A stretch of 10,648 nt of DNA from Acidobacteriota bacterium (lineage in GTDB: Bacteria > Acidobacteriota > Blastocatellia > RBC074): contig JABFSD010000328.1 of assembly GCA_013140935.1 (NCBI GenBank), positions 1 to 10,648 of the forward strand, given 5' to 3'. Positions within the stretch are counted from its first letter, which is position 1. Each line of letters starts with the position of its first letter. The notes below the pieces were generated by a model that was not told where the DNA came from, ran no database searches, and was given only the letters and a program-made list of their open reading frames with translations. Both the position numbers and the translations under genes were made by a program. This document shows positions 1 to 7,852 of the stretch, in pieces.

Positions 1-797
1 TGGCTGCGGCGTTGCGTGAAGCCGAAATCGTTATGACCGTCGTGCCTTCACACGCTTGCCGCGCGGTGTTTGAACAGATGCGACCGCACTTGAACGCGAA
101 GGCCATCATCGTCAACGCGAGCAAGGGCATTGAAACCCATTCGCAAAAACGCATCAGCGAAGTTGCACAAGAAGTATTCGGCGCGCTGCGTTACGTGATG
201 CTCTCAGGGCCGAGCTTTGCACAGGAAGTCGCGCAGGATCAGCCGTGCGCGCTGGTCGCGGCTTCGCACGATGCTGAGGCGGCAACAGCCGTACAATCAG
301 CATTGTCTTCACGGCGCTTGCGCATTTACACCAACGACGACGTTACGGGCGTAGAAATCGGCGGGGCGCTCAAAAACGTGATGGCGATTGCTGTCGGCGC
401 GGTGAACGGGCTGGGGCTGGGCTACAATAGCGCGGCGGCGCTGGTTACGCGCGGACTGGCTGAAATGACGCGGCTCGCGGTTGCGCTGGGCGGCAAGCCT
501 GAAACGCTCGCGGGTCTGGCAGGCTTGGGCGATCTCGTGTTGACCTGTTTCGGCGAACTCTCGCGCAACCGCCGCGTCGGTCTCGCACTCGGACGCGGGC
601 GTACGCTGGCAGACATTCTCAATGAAATGCATGAAGTCGCCGAAGGTGTTAAAACGGCACAAGCGGCTTATACGCTGGCGCAACGTTTGAACGTCGAGAT
701 GCCCATCGTCAAAGGCGTTTATCAAATGTTGTATGAAGGCGTGACGCCACCTGAGTTAGCGAGCGGGCTGATGGAACGTCCGCTGAAGGCTGAATAA
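1..797 (+). CDS. gpsA: Glycerol-3-phosphate dehydrogenase [NAD(P)+], 5'-truncated by the window edge
   Basis: Cytosolic enzyme that reduces dihydroxyacetone phosphate to sn-glycerol 3-phosphate, the backbone for phospholipid synthesis. The frame is open to the left edge, so the N-terminal part of the Rossmann domain, including the GxGxxG nucleotide loop, lies outside the window. About 264 residues remain of a family that is usually 330-340. Visible family signatures are VPSHACR, the NASKGIE strand-loop, LSGPSFAQEV, the EIGGALKNVMAIAVG helix carrying the catalytic lysine, and GLAGLGDLVLTC in the C-terminal substrate-binding domain. The C-terminus looks complete and ends in TAA. Only 14 nt separate it from smpB on the same strand, so the two are probably co-transcribed. 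The product call is secure. The ATG-like TTG at 12 is internal and not the start. Confidence 0.96.
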   Translation, partial: AAALREAEIVMTVVPSHACRAVFEQMRPHLNAKAIIVNASKGIETHSQKRISEVAQEVFGALRYVMLSGPSFAQEVAQDQPCALVAASHDAEAATAVQSALSSRRLRIYTNDDVTGVEIGGALKNVMAIAVGAVNGLGLGYNSAAALVTRGLAEMTRLAVALGGKPETLAGLAGLGDLVLTCFGELSRNRRVGLALGRGRTLADILNEMHEVAEGVKTAQAAYTLAQRLNVEMPIVKGVYQMLYEGVTPPELASGLMERPLKAE

Positions 798-811
798 GGA
801 ATCGCAGTTAC

Positions 812-1285
812 ATGGCTGACAAAACGAACGAATTCAAAATCATCTCTACCAACAAAGAGGCTTATCACAACTACCACATCCTCGACACTTATGAAGCGGG
901 CATTCAACTGGTAGGCACTGAGGTGAAATCCATTCGCAACGGAATGGTCAATCTGAAAGAGGCTTACGCGCTGGTCAAAGACGGCGAAGCGGTGTTGCTT
1001 AACGCGCACATCAGCCACTATTCGCAAGGCGGTACGCGCCAGAACCACGATCCGGTACGCCCGCGCCGCTTGCTGTTGCACAAGCGCGAAATCATCCGGC
1101 TGCAATCCAAGATCAAAGAGAAGGGCTTGACGATTGTGCCTACCAAACTTTATTTCAAAGGCAATCTCATCAAATGCGAACTCGGCGTCGCGCGCGGCAA
1201 AAAGCTGCACGACAAACGCGCCGACGATGCGAAGAAAACGCAGGAGCGCGAAGCACGCGCGGCAGTGAAGTTTCGGAATCAATAA
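812..1285 (+). CDS. smpB: SsrA-binding protein SmpB
   Basis: RNA-binding partner of tmRNA. It carries SsrA into the A site of stalled ribosomes so that trans-translation can release them and tag the product for degradation. The 157-residue length is normal. Family blocks in order: NKEAYHNYHILDTYEAGIQL at residues 14-33, GTEVKSIRNG, the NAHIS segment, the QNHDPVRPRRLLLHKREI block, and EKGLTIVPTKLYFK followed by ELGVARGKKLHDKR. The basic C-terminal tail (ending in AAVKFRNQ) is the part that in the family enters the mRNA channel of the ribosome. The ATG is preceded by an AAGGA at 796-800, about 11 nt upstream, which overlaps the gpsA stop. The next base after the stop but one begins the long palindrome at 1287-1409, which may end this transcript. 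No tmRNA gene is visible here. Confidence 0.97.
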   Translation: MADKTNEFKIISTNKEAYHNYHILDTYEAGIQLVGTEVKSIRNGMVNLKEAYALVKDGEAVLLNAHISHYSQGGTRQNHDPVRPRRLLLHKREIIRLQSKIKEKGLTIVPTKLYFKGNLIKCELGVARGKKLHDKRADDAKKTQEREARAAVKFRNQ

Positions 1286-1286
1286 A

Positions 1287-1409
1287 CCTGGGTACGCATC
1301 GCCTCCGGCGTGCAGGCGTCACAATGAGATGCAATGAAAGCAATAGACCCTTTCTCTTTCATTGCATCTCATTGTGACGCCTGCACGCCGGAGGCGATGC
1401 GTACCCAGG
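1287..1409. repeat. Perfect inverted repeat, 54-bp arms with 15-nt loop
   Basis: The left arm (1287-1340) and right arm (1356-1409) are exact reverse complements over all 54 positions, checked base by base. The loop is 1341-1355. Each arm has a GC-rich outer module beginning CCTGGGTACGCATCGCC and an AT-rich inner module ending GATGCAATGAAAG. The outer module holds a small nested dyad (GCA-t-CGCC ... GGCG-TGC). It starts 1 nt after the smpB stop and ends 17 nt before the pepA start. There is no T-run on either side, so it is not a textbook Rho-independent terminator, although the transcript would fold into a very stable hairpin. No ORF of note lies inside it. Origin is unknown: a palindromic interspersed element or MITE-like unit is possible. 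Confidence 0.95.
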
Positions 1410-1426
1410 CTCTCACAGGAGCATGA

Positions 1427-2884
1427 ATGCAAATCAAAGCGAGTTTACAGAAATACTTTGACGTAGAGTGCGACGCACTGGCCGTCGTCATTTATGAAGG
1501 CGAGTCATACGCCGAAGGCTGGCTGTCGGAATTGGATATGCGCAGCGGCGGTACGCTGGCGTCGTTGATGGCGGCGGGCGAGTTCGTTGGCAAATCGGGC
1601 GAGACGGCTTATCTGCCGAATCCAGGCGCGTTCAAAGCGCGGCGTTTGCTGTTGCTAGGCGCGGGGAAACAGGACGAAGCCGATGCCAACACGACGCGCA
1701 AGTTGGCCGGTGTGGCGGCGCGCAGCTTGCGCAAAAAGAAAGCCCGTCACGTAGCGTTCTTGTTGCGCGATGACGCACACGCGCAAGCCGCAGCCGAAGG
1801 CGCGTTGTGGGCGATCTTCGATCCCGACAAATACCACACGAAAGACAAAGAAGATTCGTTGCTCGAAACTTACACGTTGGTAGGTGAAAACAGCGACGCC
1901 GTCATCGCGGGACTCGAACGCGGCGCAATCATCGCCGAAGCCGCCAATTACGGACGCGAAGTCATCAACGAACCCAGCAACCTGATGACGCCCATCGCAT
2001 TGGCCGCTAAAGCTGAAGAAGTCGCCAAGACTTACGGCTTAGGTTTTGAAACGCTCGATGAAAAACAGATGCGCGAACTCGGCATGGGTTCATTGCTGGG
2101 CGTAGCGCAAGGCAGCGTCGAGCCGCCGCGTATGATCGTGATGACTTACAAGTCCGCTGTGGCGAGTGACGAGACGGTTGCGATTGTCGGCAAGGGCGTG
2201 ACCTTCGACACGGGCGGCATTTCGATTAAGCCTGCTGACGGCATGGAAAAGATGAAATACGATATGGCGGGCGGCGCGACGACGATTGCGGCGATGCGCG
2301 CGATTGCGCAATTAAAACCATCCGTCAACGTACTCGGCATTGTACCCGCCGTCGAAAACATGCCCGGCGGCAAAGCGCAACGTCCCGGCGATGTCGTCAA
2401 AGCCATGACCGGCAAGACCATCGAAGTCATCAACACCGATGCCGAAGGCCGCTTGATTCTGGCTGACGCCGTGGCTTATGCGCGCAAACTCGGCGCGACC
2501 AAAATCGTTGATCTCGCTACGTTGACCGGCGCGGTTTCGATTGCGCTCGGCGATGTTTACGTAGCCGTTCTCGGCAACAATCAAGAGTGGGTAGACGCCA
2601 TCATCGCGGCAGGCAAAGCCACCGGCGAGAAGTATTGGCAACTGCCGCTCGACAAGGATTACCGCGAACAAATCAAGAGCGAAATCGCCGACATCAAAAA
2701 CGTAGGCGGTCGAAAAGCCGGTAAGATGACCGGCGCTTATTTCAGTCGTGGGTTTGTCGAAGAAACACCGTGGGCACATCTAGACATTGCGGGCACGGCC
2801 TGGAATGACAACAACAAACCGCATCTGGCGATTGGGCCAACGGCGGTGGGCGTGCGTACGTTGGTGAAGTTGGTGTGCGGATAG
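1427..2884 (+). CDS. pepA: Cytosol (leucyl) aminopeptidase, M17 family
   Basis: Two-metal aminopeptidase that removes N-terminal residues from peptides in the cytosol; the family forms hexamers. At 485 residues the length is usual: an N-terminal alpha/beta domain (about 1-160) followed by the M17 catalytic domain. Expected metal ligands are all present: K256 (VGKG), D261 (FDTGG), D279 (KYDM), D338 and E340 within NTDAEGR. The catalytic lysine K268 (ISIKP) and arginine R342 are also intact. The start is ATG 1427, with AGGAG at 1417-1421 giving about 5 nt spacing. An out-of-frame ATG lies at 1423. The Shine-Dalgarno begins just after the palindrome, so that hairpin sits in the leader or between genes. 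In some bacteria PepA also binds DNA; nothing here tests that. Confidence 0.97.
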   Translation: MQIKASLQKYFDVECDALAVVIYEGESYAEGWLSELDMRSGGTLASLMAAGEFVGKSGETAYLPNPGAFKARRLLLLGAGKQDEADANTTRKLAGVAARSLRKKKARHVAFLLRDDAHAQAAAEGALWAIFDPDKYHTKDKEDSLLETYTLVGENSDAVIAGLERGAIIAEAANYGREVINEPSNLMTPIALAAKAEEVAKTYGLGFETLDEKQMRELGMGSLLGVAQGSVEPPRMIVMTYKSAVASDETVAIVGKGVTFDTGGISIKPADGMEKMKYDMAGGATTIAAMRAIAQLKPSVNVLGIVPAVENMPGGKAQRPGDVVKAMTGKTIEVINTDAEGRLILADAVAYARKLGATKIVDLATLTGAVSIALGDVYVAVLGNNQEWVDAIIAAGKATGEKYWQLPLDKDYREQIKSEIADIKNVGGRKAGKMTGAYFSRGFVEETPWAHLDIAGTAWNDNNKPHLAIGPTAVGVRTLVKLVCG

Positions 2885-2892
2885 TTTTACGC

Positions 2893-2983
2893 GGTACGCG
2901 GATGACACGGCGGCGGCGGATTGGCGCGGACGATTCTCTTGAAGAGCCGCGTTGCTCCGCCGCCTCCGCGTTATCCGCGTACC
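2893..2983. terminator. Imperfect long hairpin between convergent genes, likely bidirectional terminator
   Basis: Arms 2893-2920 and 2956-2983 (28 nt each) pair with three internal mismatches. Both read GGTACGCGGAT from the outside and end in a GGCGGCGGA run. A second inner dyad, CTCTT-G-AAGAG at 2936-2946, sits near the tip, and a CGCGG/CCGCG pair lies between the two. It begins 8 nt after the pepA stop and touches the stop of the LD-carboxypeptidase gene on the other strand. A hairpin serving both convergent transcripts is therefore the simplest reading. There is a TTTT at 2885-2888 just before it on the plus strand, which would act as a T-run only for the minus-strand transcript. Confidence 0.6.
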
Positions 2984-3915
2984 TATTTCACTGCGGCTTC
3001 TTCAATCCGCAAAACACACTGCGCCGCATCCAGGGTAGCCATCACGCCTAAAGGCAACGTCAAATTCCCGACCGGGCTATGCCCGCTCGGCAAGCCAAAT
3101 AACACAGGCACATTCAATTCCGCCGTGAGTTCCGCCAACACTTCCTGCAACGTGTATCCCTGCTCCGTGTGTTGTTGGCAATCGGTCATTTCGCCGAACA
3201 CGATGCCGCGTACGCCGTCGAACTTCCCCGCGAGTTTGAGTTGTTGAATCATTCGATCCAGCGCGTAAGGCTTCACGCCCGTGTCTTCCAAAAACAAAAT
3301 GCCGTCGCGCGTGTCGAGTTCATCCGGTGTGCCCATCAATGCCGCAATCAACGAAAGGCATCCACCGACCAAACGACCTGTGACGGGCTTGCCTGCGCGC
3401 AACACTTCGAGCTTGTCGTGAGTGAGGTCGCCCAGCGGCACGGCTTGCGTGAGCGCGGCGCGTAAGGTTCGTTCGTCATAACACGTCCCGCCGCCGGCCA
3501 AATCCTTCGCCGCCATCGGGCCGTGGAATACGACCCAGCCGCAACGCCGCATCAGGTAAAGATGCAACGCCGTCATATCGCTGTAGCCGATAAAGATTTT
3601 CGGGTGCGCGCGCAACACCGTGGCGTCAAGCACGCCGAACAATCGCATCGCGCCATATCCGCCACGTGCCGCCCATACGGCTTTGACTGCGGGGTCGGTA
3701 AAAGCTTGCATCAGTTCGCGCGCGCGGCGCTCATCGCTGCCGGCGGTGTAACGCGCCTTGTCGCAAATGTCTTCGGCGTATTTGGCTTTGAAACCCAGAC
3801 GCGCGAGTTCGGCGACGCCGCGTTCGAGGTAATCGCGCTTGAGATTGCTGGCAGGCGCAACGATGGCGACAGTATCGCCGGGTCGCAAGGCCGCTGGTTT
3901 AATGAGTGATTGCAT
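2983..3915 (-). CDS. ldcA: LD-carboxypeptidase (muramoyltetrapeptide carboxypeptidase), S66 family
   Basis: Serine peptidase that trims the terminal D-Ala from murein tetrapeptides during peptidoglycan recycling in the cytosol. The family also includes MccF-type microcin immunity peptidases, so the exact substrate is inferred. At 310 residues it is full length. The S66 triad is visible: nucleophile S112 in [12 protein letters not shown]210 in [15 protein letters not shown], and H279 in [17 protein letters not shown]. Other family blocks are the N-terminal [26 protein letters not shown], and [16 protein letters not shown]. No signal peptide is present, as expected for LdcA. The ATG at 3915 has no Shine-Dalgarno, but a perfect minus-strand TATAAT (3928-3923) lies 7 nt upstream, which suggests a leaderless mRNA. 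The gene is convergent with pepA. Confidence 0.93.
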   Translation of the reverse strand: MQSLIKPAALRPGDTVAIVAPASNLKRDYLERGVAELARLGFKAKYAEDICDKARYTAGSDERRARELMQAFTDPAVKAVWAARGGYGAMRLFGVLDATVLRAHPKIFIGYSDMTALHLYLMRRCGWVVFHGPMAAKDLAGGGTCYDERTLRAALTQAVPLGDLTHDKLEVLRAGKPVTGRLVGGCLSLIAALMGTPDELDTRDGILFLEDTGVKPYALDRMIQQLKLAGKFDGVRGIVFGEMTDCQQHTEQGYTLQEVLAELTAELNVPVLFGLPSGHSPVGNLTLPLGVMATLDAAQCVLRIEEAAVK

Positions 3916-3921
3916 GGCGCA

Positions 3922-3943
3922 GATTATAGCTGAAGGTATAATC
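3922..3943. promoter_or_regulatory. Divergent overlapping promoters: two back-to-back TATAAT -10 boxes
   Basis: A symmetrical GATTATA (3922-3928), 8-nt spacer, TATAATC (3937-3943) places a consensus TATAAT on each strand. The minus-strand box (3928-3923) is 7 nt from the ldcA ATG. The plus-strand box (3937-3942) would start a transcript near 3949-3950, exactly at the base of the hairpin 3950-3966 ahead of the 50-codon ORF. Neither has a convincing -35: a TTGCAT at 3910-3915 lies 21 nt from the plus box, which is too far for a standard spacer. Because each promoter's upstream half overlaps the other's -10, simultaneous use is unlikely. The inverted symmetry could also be an operator. Confidence 0.5.
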
Positions 3944-3949
3944 GCGCAC

Positions 3950-3966
3950 GTCGGCTACCTGCCGAC
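3950..3966 (+). promoter_or_regulatory. 5'-UTR stem-loop at the predicted transcript start
   Basis: GTCGGC (3950-3955) and GCCGAC (3961-3966) form a 6-bp GC-rich stem closed by TACCT. It falls right at the +1 predicted from the TATAAT at 3937-3942 and just before the Shine-Dalgarno, the arrangement of a 5'-terminal mRNA-stabilising hairpin. The role is inferred. Confidence 0.4.
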
Positions 3967-3967
3967 A

Positions 3968-3979
3968 GAAAGGGGGTGA
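3968..3979 (+). promoter_or_regulatory. Extended near-consensus Shine-Dalgarno of the 50-codon ORF
   Basis: GAAAGGGGGTGA matches the complement of the canonical 16S rRNA 3' tail (GAAAGGAGGTGA) at 11 of 12 positions, and the one change still allows a G-U pair. The G-run ends 8 nt before ATG 3985. It is by far the strongest ribosome-binding site in the window and decides the start of an otherwise easily missed ORF. Confidence 0.7.
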
Positions 3980-3984
3980 GTCGG

Positions 3985-4137
3985 ATGTCAGATGACGATC
4001 TGATTCTTCTTCTTCAGGCGGTTGATACGATCTCTGAGAGCCAGCAACAAATCGCTGAGGCGTTGCGGGTGATTGATGAGAGAGTTGAGACACTTGAGAA
4101 GATAGTTAAGGCGCTGGTAGCACAGCGCCTCAACTAG
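3985..4137 (+). CDS. Small 50-residue coiled-coil protein, function unknown
   Basis: Not recognised as a named family. The 50 residues start MSDDDLILLL and end VAQRLN. An unbroken 3-4 hydrophobic heptad register runs nearly the whole length: L6, L9, V13, I16, (Q20), I23, L27, I30, V34, L37, V41, L44. The protein is therefore predicted to be one helix that self-associates; it is acidic at the start and has no membrane segment or cysteine. The evidence that it is expressed is contextual: a consensus -10, a leader hairpin, a 12-nt near-consensus Shine-Dalgarno, and a terminator-like hairpin starting 11 nt after the stop. GC is about 49% by my count, with ATA and AGA codons, lower than the flanking genes, which hints at a foreign origin. 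It could be a phage-type or mobile-cassette gene, or a regulatory small protein. Confidence 0.65.
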   Translation: MSDDDLILLLQAVDTISESQQQIAEALRVIDERVETLEKIVKALVAQRLN

Positions 4138-4148
4138 ACTGACCAAAA

Positions 4149-4172
4149 GGCGAGGGGAGTAATCCCCTCGCC
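4149..4172 (+). terminator. 10-bp stem / GTAA tetraloop hairpin after the 50-codon ORF
   Basis: GGCGAGGGGA (4149-4158) pairs perfectly with TCCCCTCGCC (4163-4172) around a GTAA loop, a GNRA-type tetraloop. Downstream is only loosely T-rich (GACCTTTCTTAACC), while on the opposite strand the stem is followed directly by TTTT (4148-4145). It probably terminates the small-ORF transcript, possibly in both directions. Confidence 0.65.
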
Positions 4173-4215
4173 GACCTTTCTTAACCTTATCACAAAACCG
4201 CAAAAGGGAAAATTC

Positions 4216-4404
4216 ATGAAACGCAAAGAACATCGCAACGAAGAACAAGACAATACGATTCGCACAATGGCAGAGCTGCTCGAAGCGCAACAACCCCGCG
4301 ACATCAAACCCATCATCGAACAAGTGGAGATACAGATCGAACGGCTCCGGCAGATACGCGCTCAATTCGCCGAACGGCACAAGGCTGCGGCTTCCGTTCA
4401 GTAA
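4216..4404 (+). CDS. Small 62-residue charged helical protein, function unknown
   Basis: Not recognised. It starts MKRKEHRNEEQDNTIRTMAE and has two predicted helices split near QQPRD (25-29). The second carries heptad-spaced hydrophobics I34, V37, I41, L44, F51 within a very charged helix. It is soluble, with no cysteine. An AAAAGGGA at 4202-4209 lies about 6 nt before the ATG and is an acceptable ribosome-binding site. It follows the terminator hairpin of the 50-codon ORF and ends 25 nt before eda on the same strand. Length, composition and position resemble the preceding small coiled-coil gene, but the two sequences are not obviously homologous. Codon use is closer to the chromosome than that of its neighbour. 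It may be a lineage-specific small protein; an overlapping minus-strand frame is the main competing reading and looks like a shadow. Confidence 0.55.
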   Translation: MKRKEHRNEEQDNTIRTMAELLEAQQPRDIKPIIEQVEIQIERLRQIRAQFAERHKAAASVQ

Positions 4405-4410
4405 CGTCCG

Positions 4411-4419
4411 TGCTACTAT
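4411..4419 (+). promoter_or_regulatory. Possible extended -10 promoter for eda
   Basis: TGC-TACTAT fits the extended -10 pattern TGnTAnnnT. It ends 10 nt before the eda ATG, and that short leader lacks a Shine-Dalgarno, so transcription would be leaderless or nearly so. There is no clear -35. Confidence 0.3.
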
Positions 4420-4429
4420 CCGAATCACT

Positions 4430-5065
4430 ATGACCATTACTGAACGCATCGCCGCCATCGGCATCGTCCCTGTCGTAAGCATTCAAAAACCCGAACACGC
4501 CGTACCGCTCGCCCAAGCCTTGCTCGCGGGTGGATTGCCGTGCGCTGAAATCACTTTTCGCACGGCGGCGGCGGCTGAATCAATCGCGCTCATTCGTCAG
4601 TACGTACCCGACCTGCTCGTAGGCGCAGGCACGGTGCTTTCTACCGAACAAGCCGACATTGCTTTAGCAAACGGCGCGGAATTCATCGTCTCGCCCGGTA
4701 CGAATCCGGCGGTCGTCGCGCATTGCGTCAAACGCGGCGTGCCGATTTATCCCGGCGTATGCACTCCGTCAGAAATTGAAATGGCCTTGAGCCACGGCGC
4801 TGAAGTGTTGAAGTTCTTTCCTGCTGAACCGGCGGGCGGCGTGAAGTTCCTGCAAGCCGTTTGTGCGCCCTATCATCACGTACGCTTTATGCCTACGGGC
4901 GGAATTGATTTGAATAACTTGGCGGACTATCTCGCGTTGCCGCAAGTCGTGGCCTGTGGCGGCAGTTGGATGGTCAAACCCAAACTCATCAGCGCGGGCG
5001 AATTTGACGCGATTGAAGAGTTGGCGCGCGAAGCCGTCACGGCCGTGCAAAAAATACGCCGGTAG
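4430..5065 (+). CDS. eda: Bifunctional KDPG / 4-hydroxy-2-oxoglutarate aldolase
   Basis: Class I aldolase splitting 2-keto-3-deoxy-6-phosphogluconate to pyruvate and glyceraldehyde 3-phosphate (Entner-Doudoroff and hexuronate catabolism), and also able to act on 4-hydroxy-2-oxoglutarate. At 211 residues it is a complete single TIM barrel. Hallmarks in order: VPVVSI strand 1, catalytic E40 in CAEITFRT with R44, VGAGTVLS (64-71), SPGTNP (88-93), PGVCTPSE (108-115), the Schiff-base lysine K128 in EVLKFFPAEPAGG, and the phosphate-binding PTGGI (155-159) with GGSWMV (177-182). No edd or uronate gene is adjacent, so the pathway context is open. No Shine-Dalgarno precedes the ATG. The next gene, on the opposite strand, is convergent, with only 53 nt between and no obvious terminator. 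Confidence 0.95.
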   Translation: MTITERIAAIGIVPVVSIQKPEHAVPLAQALLAGGLPCAEITFRTAAAAESIALIRQYVPDLLVGAGTVLSTEQADIALANGAEFIVSPGTNPAVVAHCVKRGVPIYPGVCTPSEIEMALSHGAEVLKFFPAEPAGGVKFLQAVCAPYHHVRFMPTGGIDLNNLADYLALPQVVACGGSWMVKPKLISAGEFDAIEELAREAVTAVQKIRR

Positions 5066-5118
5066 GGAAAGCCTGACTATGGATGACTGATCGAAGTGAG
5101 GGCTATGAGGTCGAAACC

Positions 5119-6726
<1,608 letters not shown>

Positions 6727-6743
6727 AAGGTAGCCACTAACGA

Positions 6744-7706
6744 CTAAAACGAACGATCATCCCGATGCCACGGGGTTTTGCCGCGCAGCATGTTCGCCAT
6801 GCTGCGGGTAGGATTGAGAAAGCCGCGCAGCAAAATGCGTACGGCGCGGTTATTGATTTTCTGATCGAGATAACGAATCAGATATTTGTCGAGCGTGTCT
6901 TCGCCGACCAGCCAGGCCGTACCCACGACAGGGGTGACGACCAGATCAACGTAAGCCATCGGGTGCTTGTGGCCTGCGTAAGGCCGAATGCCAATGTTGC
7001 CCAAACCCGCTTCGCCGACCGGCCCCAATTCGAATTGCGTGCTGTAAACGAAACTCCAGCCAAAGACTTTCAGGCGGCTTTTCCAATAATGTTTATTCGT
7101 CAGGCCGACCTCTTGCCGAATGCCGCGCGGATCGTTTTGCACCTGAAGATAGCCCGTTACCGACCCCATCATCGGATGCCCAATGTAATTCACCAAAAAC
7201 GGATCGCCGTCATCCCATGCGGCGAGTTGGCCGACCGCTTTGACATAGTCCTTGAAAAACGGCCCTTTCAATTCAGCGCGCGTGCCTTTTTCCGTCGCCA
7301 GACGAAACGCATGTTGAATGCCTAAAAACGTCAACGACTGTTGCCAGGCGCTGCGCCATTGAAAGCTGGTTATGTCGCTGCGTTGCGGCAAGGTTTCAGG
7401 CGTTTCATAACGTGGCGTGATGAGTTTGTCTGCCGTTGTCGCCAAGTCGGTCAAACTTGGTTCGGGCAAGGGCACGACAGGTTTGGGCAAAGAACGTAAA
7501 ACCTCTTCCATTGAAACAGCGTTGCCGCAATCCGGCTTGCCTTCTTCGAGCGCAGCGCAACGCGGCACCTTTTCCGCTTCGGCGGCGACGTGCTTTTTCG
7601 GCGCAGCCAAGTCGGGCGGCAAGACGGTTTGTCCGAAACCGTTGAGAGAAAGACTAACGAGCAGTAACCAACAGCCCACAGAACAAGACGATGCAATGAT
7701 CTTCAT
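6744..7706 (-). CDS. Exported protein of unknown function, distantly DUF3943-like
   Basis: Sec signal peptide: basic MK start, hydrophobic core about residues 8-23, likely cleavage near FGQ (24-26). I chose the ATG at 7706; an in-frame GTG at 7715 would add three residues. The mature protein has a proline-rich linker (74-83) and a cysteine pair, C50 and C60, able to form a disulfide. A conserved-looking core runs from about 115 to 310, with NYIGHPMMGSVTGYLQVQND (173-192), YSTQFELGPVGEAGLGN (221-237), VDLVVTPVVGTAWLVGED (253-270) and a tail rich in Arg, LNPTRSMANMLRGKTPWHRD. The HP-x-x-G plus D-L-x-V-T-P-x-G pattern recalls DUF3943 outer-membrane-associated proteins, but this is a resemblance from memory and unproven. 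It lies between the DUF4912 gene (about 146 nt upstream) and the branching enzyme (17 nt downstream), so a cell-envelope protein is embedded in a glucan cluster. Confidence 0.8.
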   Translation of the reverse strand: MKIIASSCSVGCWLLLVSLSLNGFGQTVLPPDLAAPKKHVAAEAEKVPRCAALEEGKPDCGNAVSMEEVLRSLPKPVVPLPEPSLTDLATTADKLITPRYETPETLPQRSDITSFQWRSAWQQSLTFLGIQHAFRLATEKGTRAELKGPFFKDYVKAVGQLAAWDDGDPFLVNYIGHPMMGSVTGYLQVQNDPRGIRQEVGLTNKHYWKSRLKVFGWSFVYSTQFELGPVGEAGLGNIGIRPYAGHKHPMAYVDLVVTPVVGTAWLVGEDTLDKYLIRYLDQKINNRAVRILLRGFLNPTRSMANMLRGKTPWHRDDRSF

Positions 7707-7852
7707 AACGCTCACAGCGGAAGCTGGGAGTTCTCCCCAATTCTTCTCCTAAAGGCGAACCGCGCGCGACGCTGACGGTAATGCGTGCCCACAGTTGGCG
7801 ATACTGACGGCAAAGATTGCATCAAAGGGGAAGGACGCAATCCAATTACAAG

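Noticed and set aside
722..1282. 186-codon minus-strand frame opposite smpB
   Set aside because: Fully antisense to a secure smpB gene and low in family-like features; a by-product of codon bias.
1174..1377. 67-codon plus frame running from smpB into the palindrome
   Set aside because: It overlaps smpB out of frame and its 3' part is only translated repeat sequence.
1287..1409. The palindrome as a CRISPR repeat, IS end or Rho-independent terminator
   Set aside because: There is no spacer periodicity, no transposase and no flanking target duplication visible, and no T-run follows either arm.
3988..4482. 164-codon minus-strand frame across the small-ORF region
   Set aside because: It runs antisense through both small ORFs and the eda start, has irregular composition and no family signature. 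The plus strand has the promoter, ribosome-binding sites and terminator.
5066..5118. Terminator between convergent eda and the branching enzyme gene
   Set aside because: No stable stem with a T-run could be found in the 53-nt gap on either strand.
7726..7737. GGGAG-TT-CTCCC dyad upstream of the exported-protein gene as an operator
   Set aside because: Five-base arms with a 2-nt centre occur by chance at this GC, and no promoter elements sit around it.
7815..7842. GATTGC ... GCAATC inverted repeat after the DUF4912 gene as a terminator
   Set aside because: Only 6 bp of stem around a 16-nt loop and a short TTT behind it; too weak to call. The rest of the 7707-7852 gap shows no convincing promoter either.
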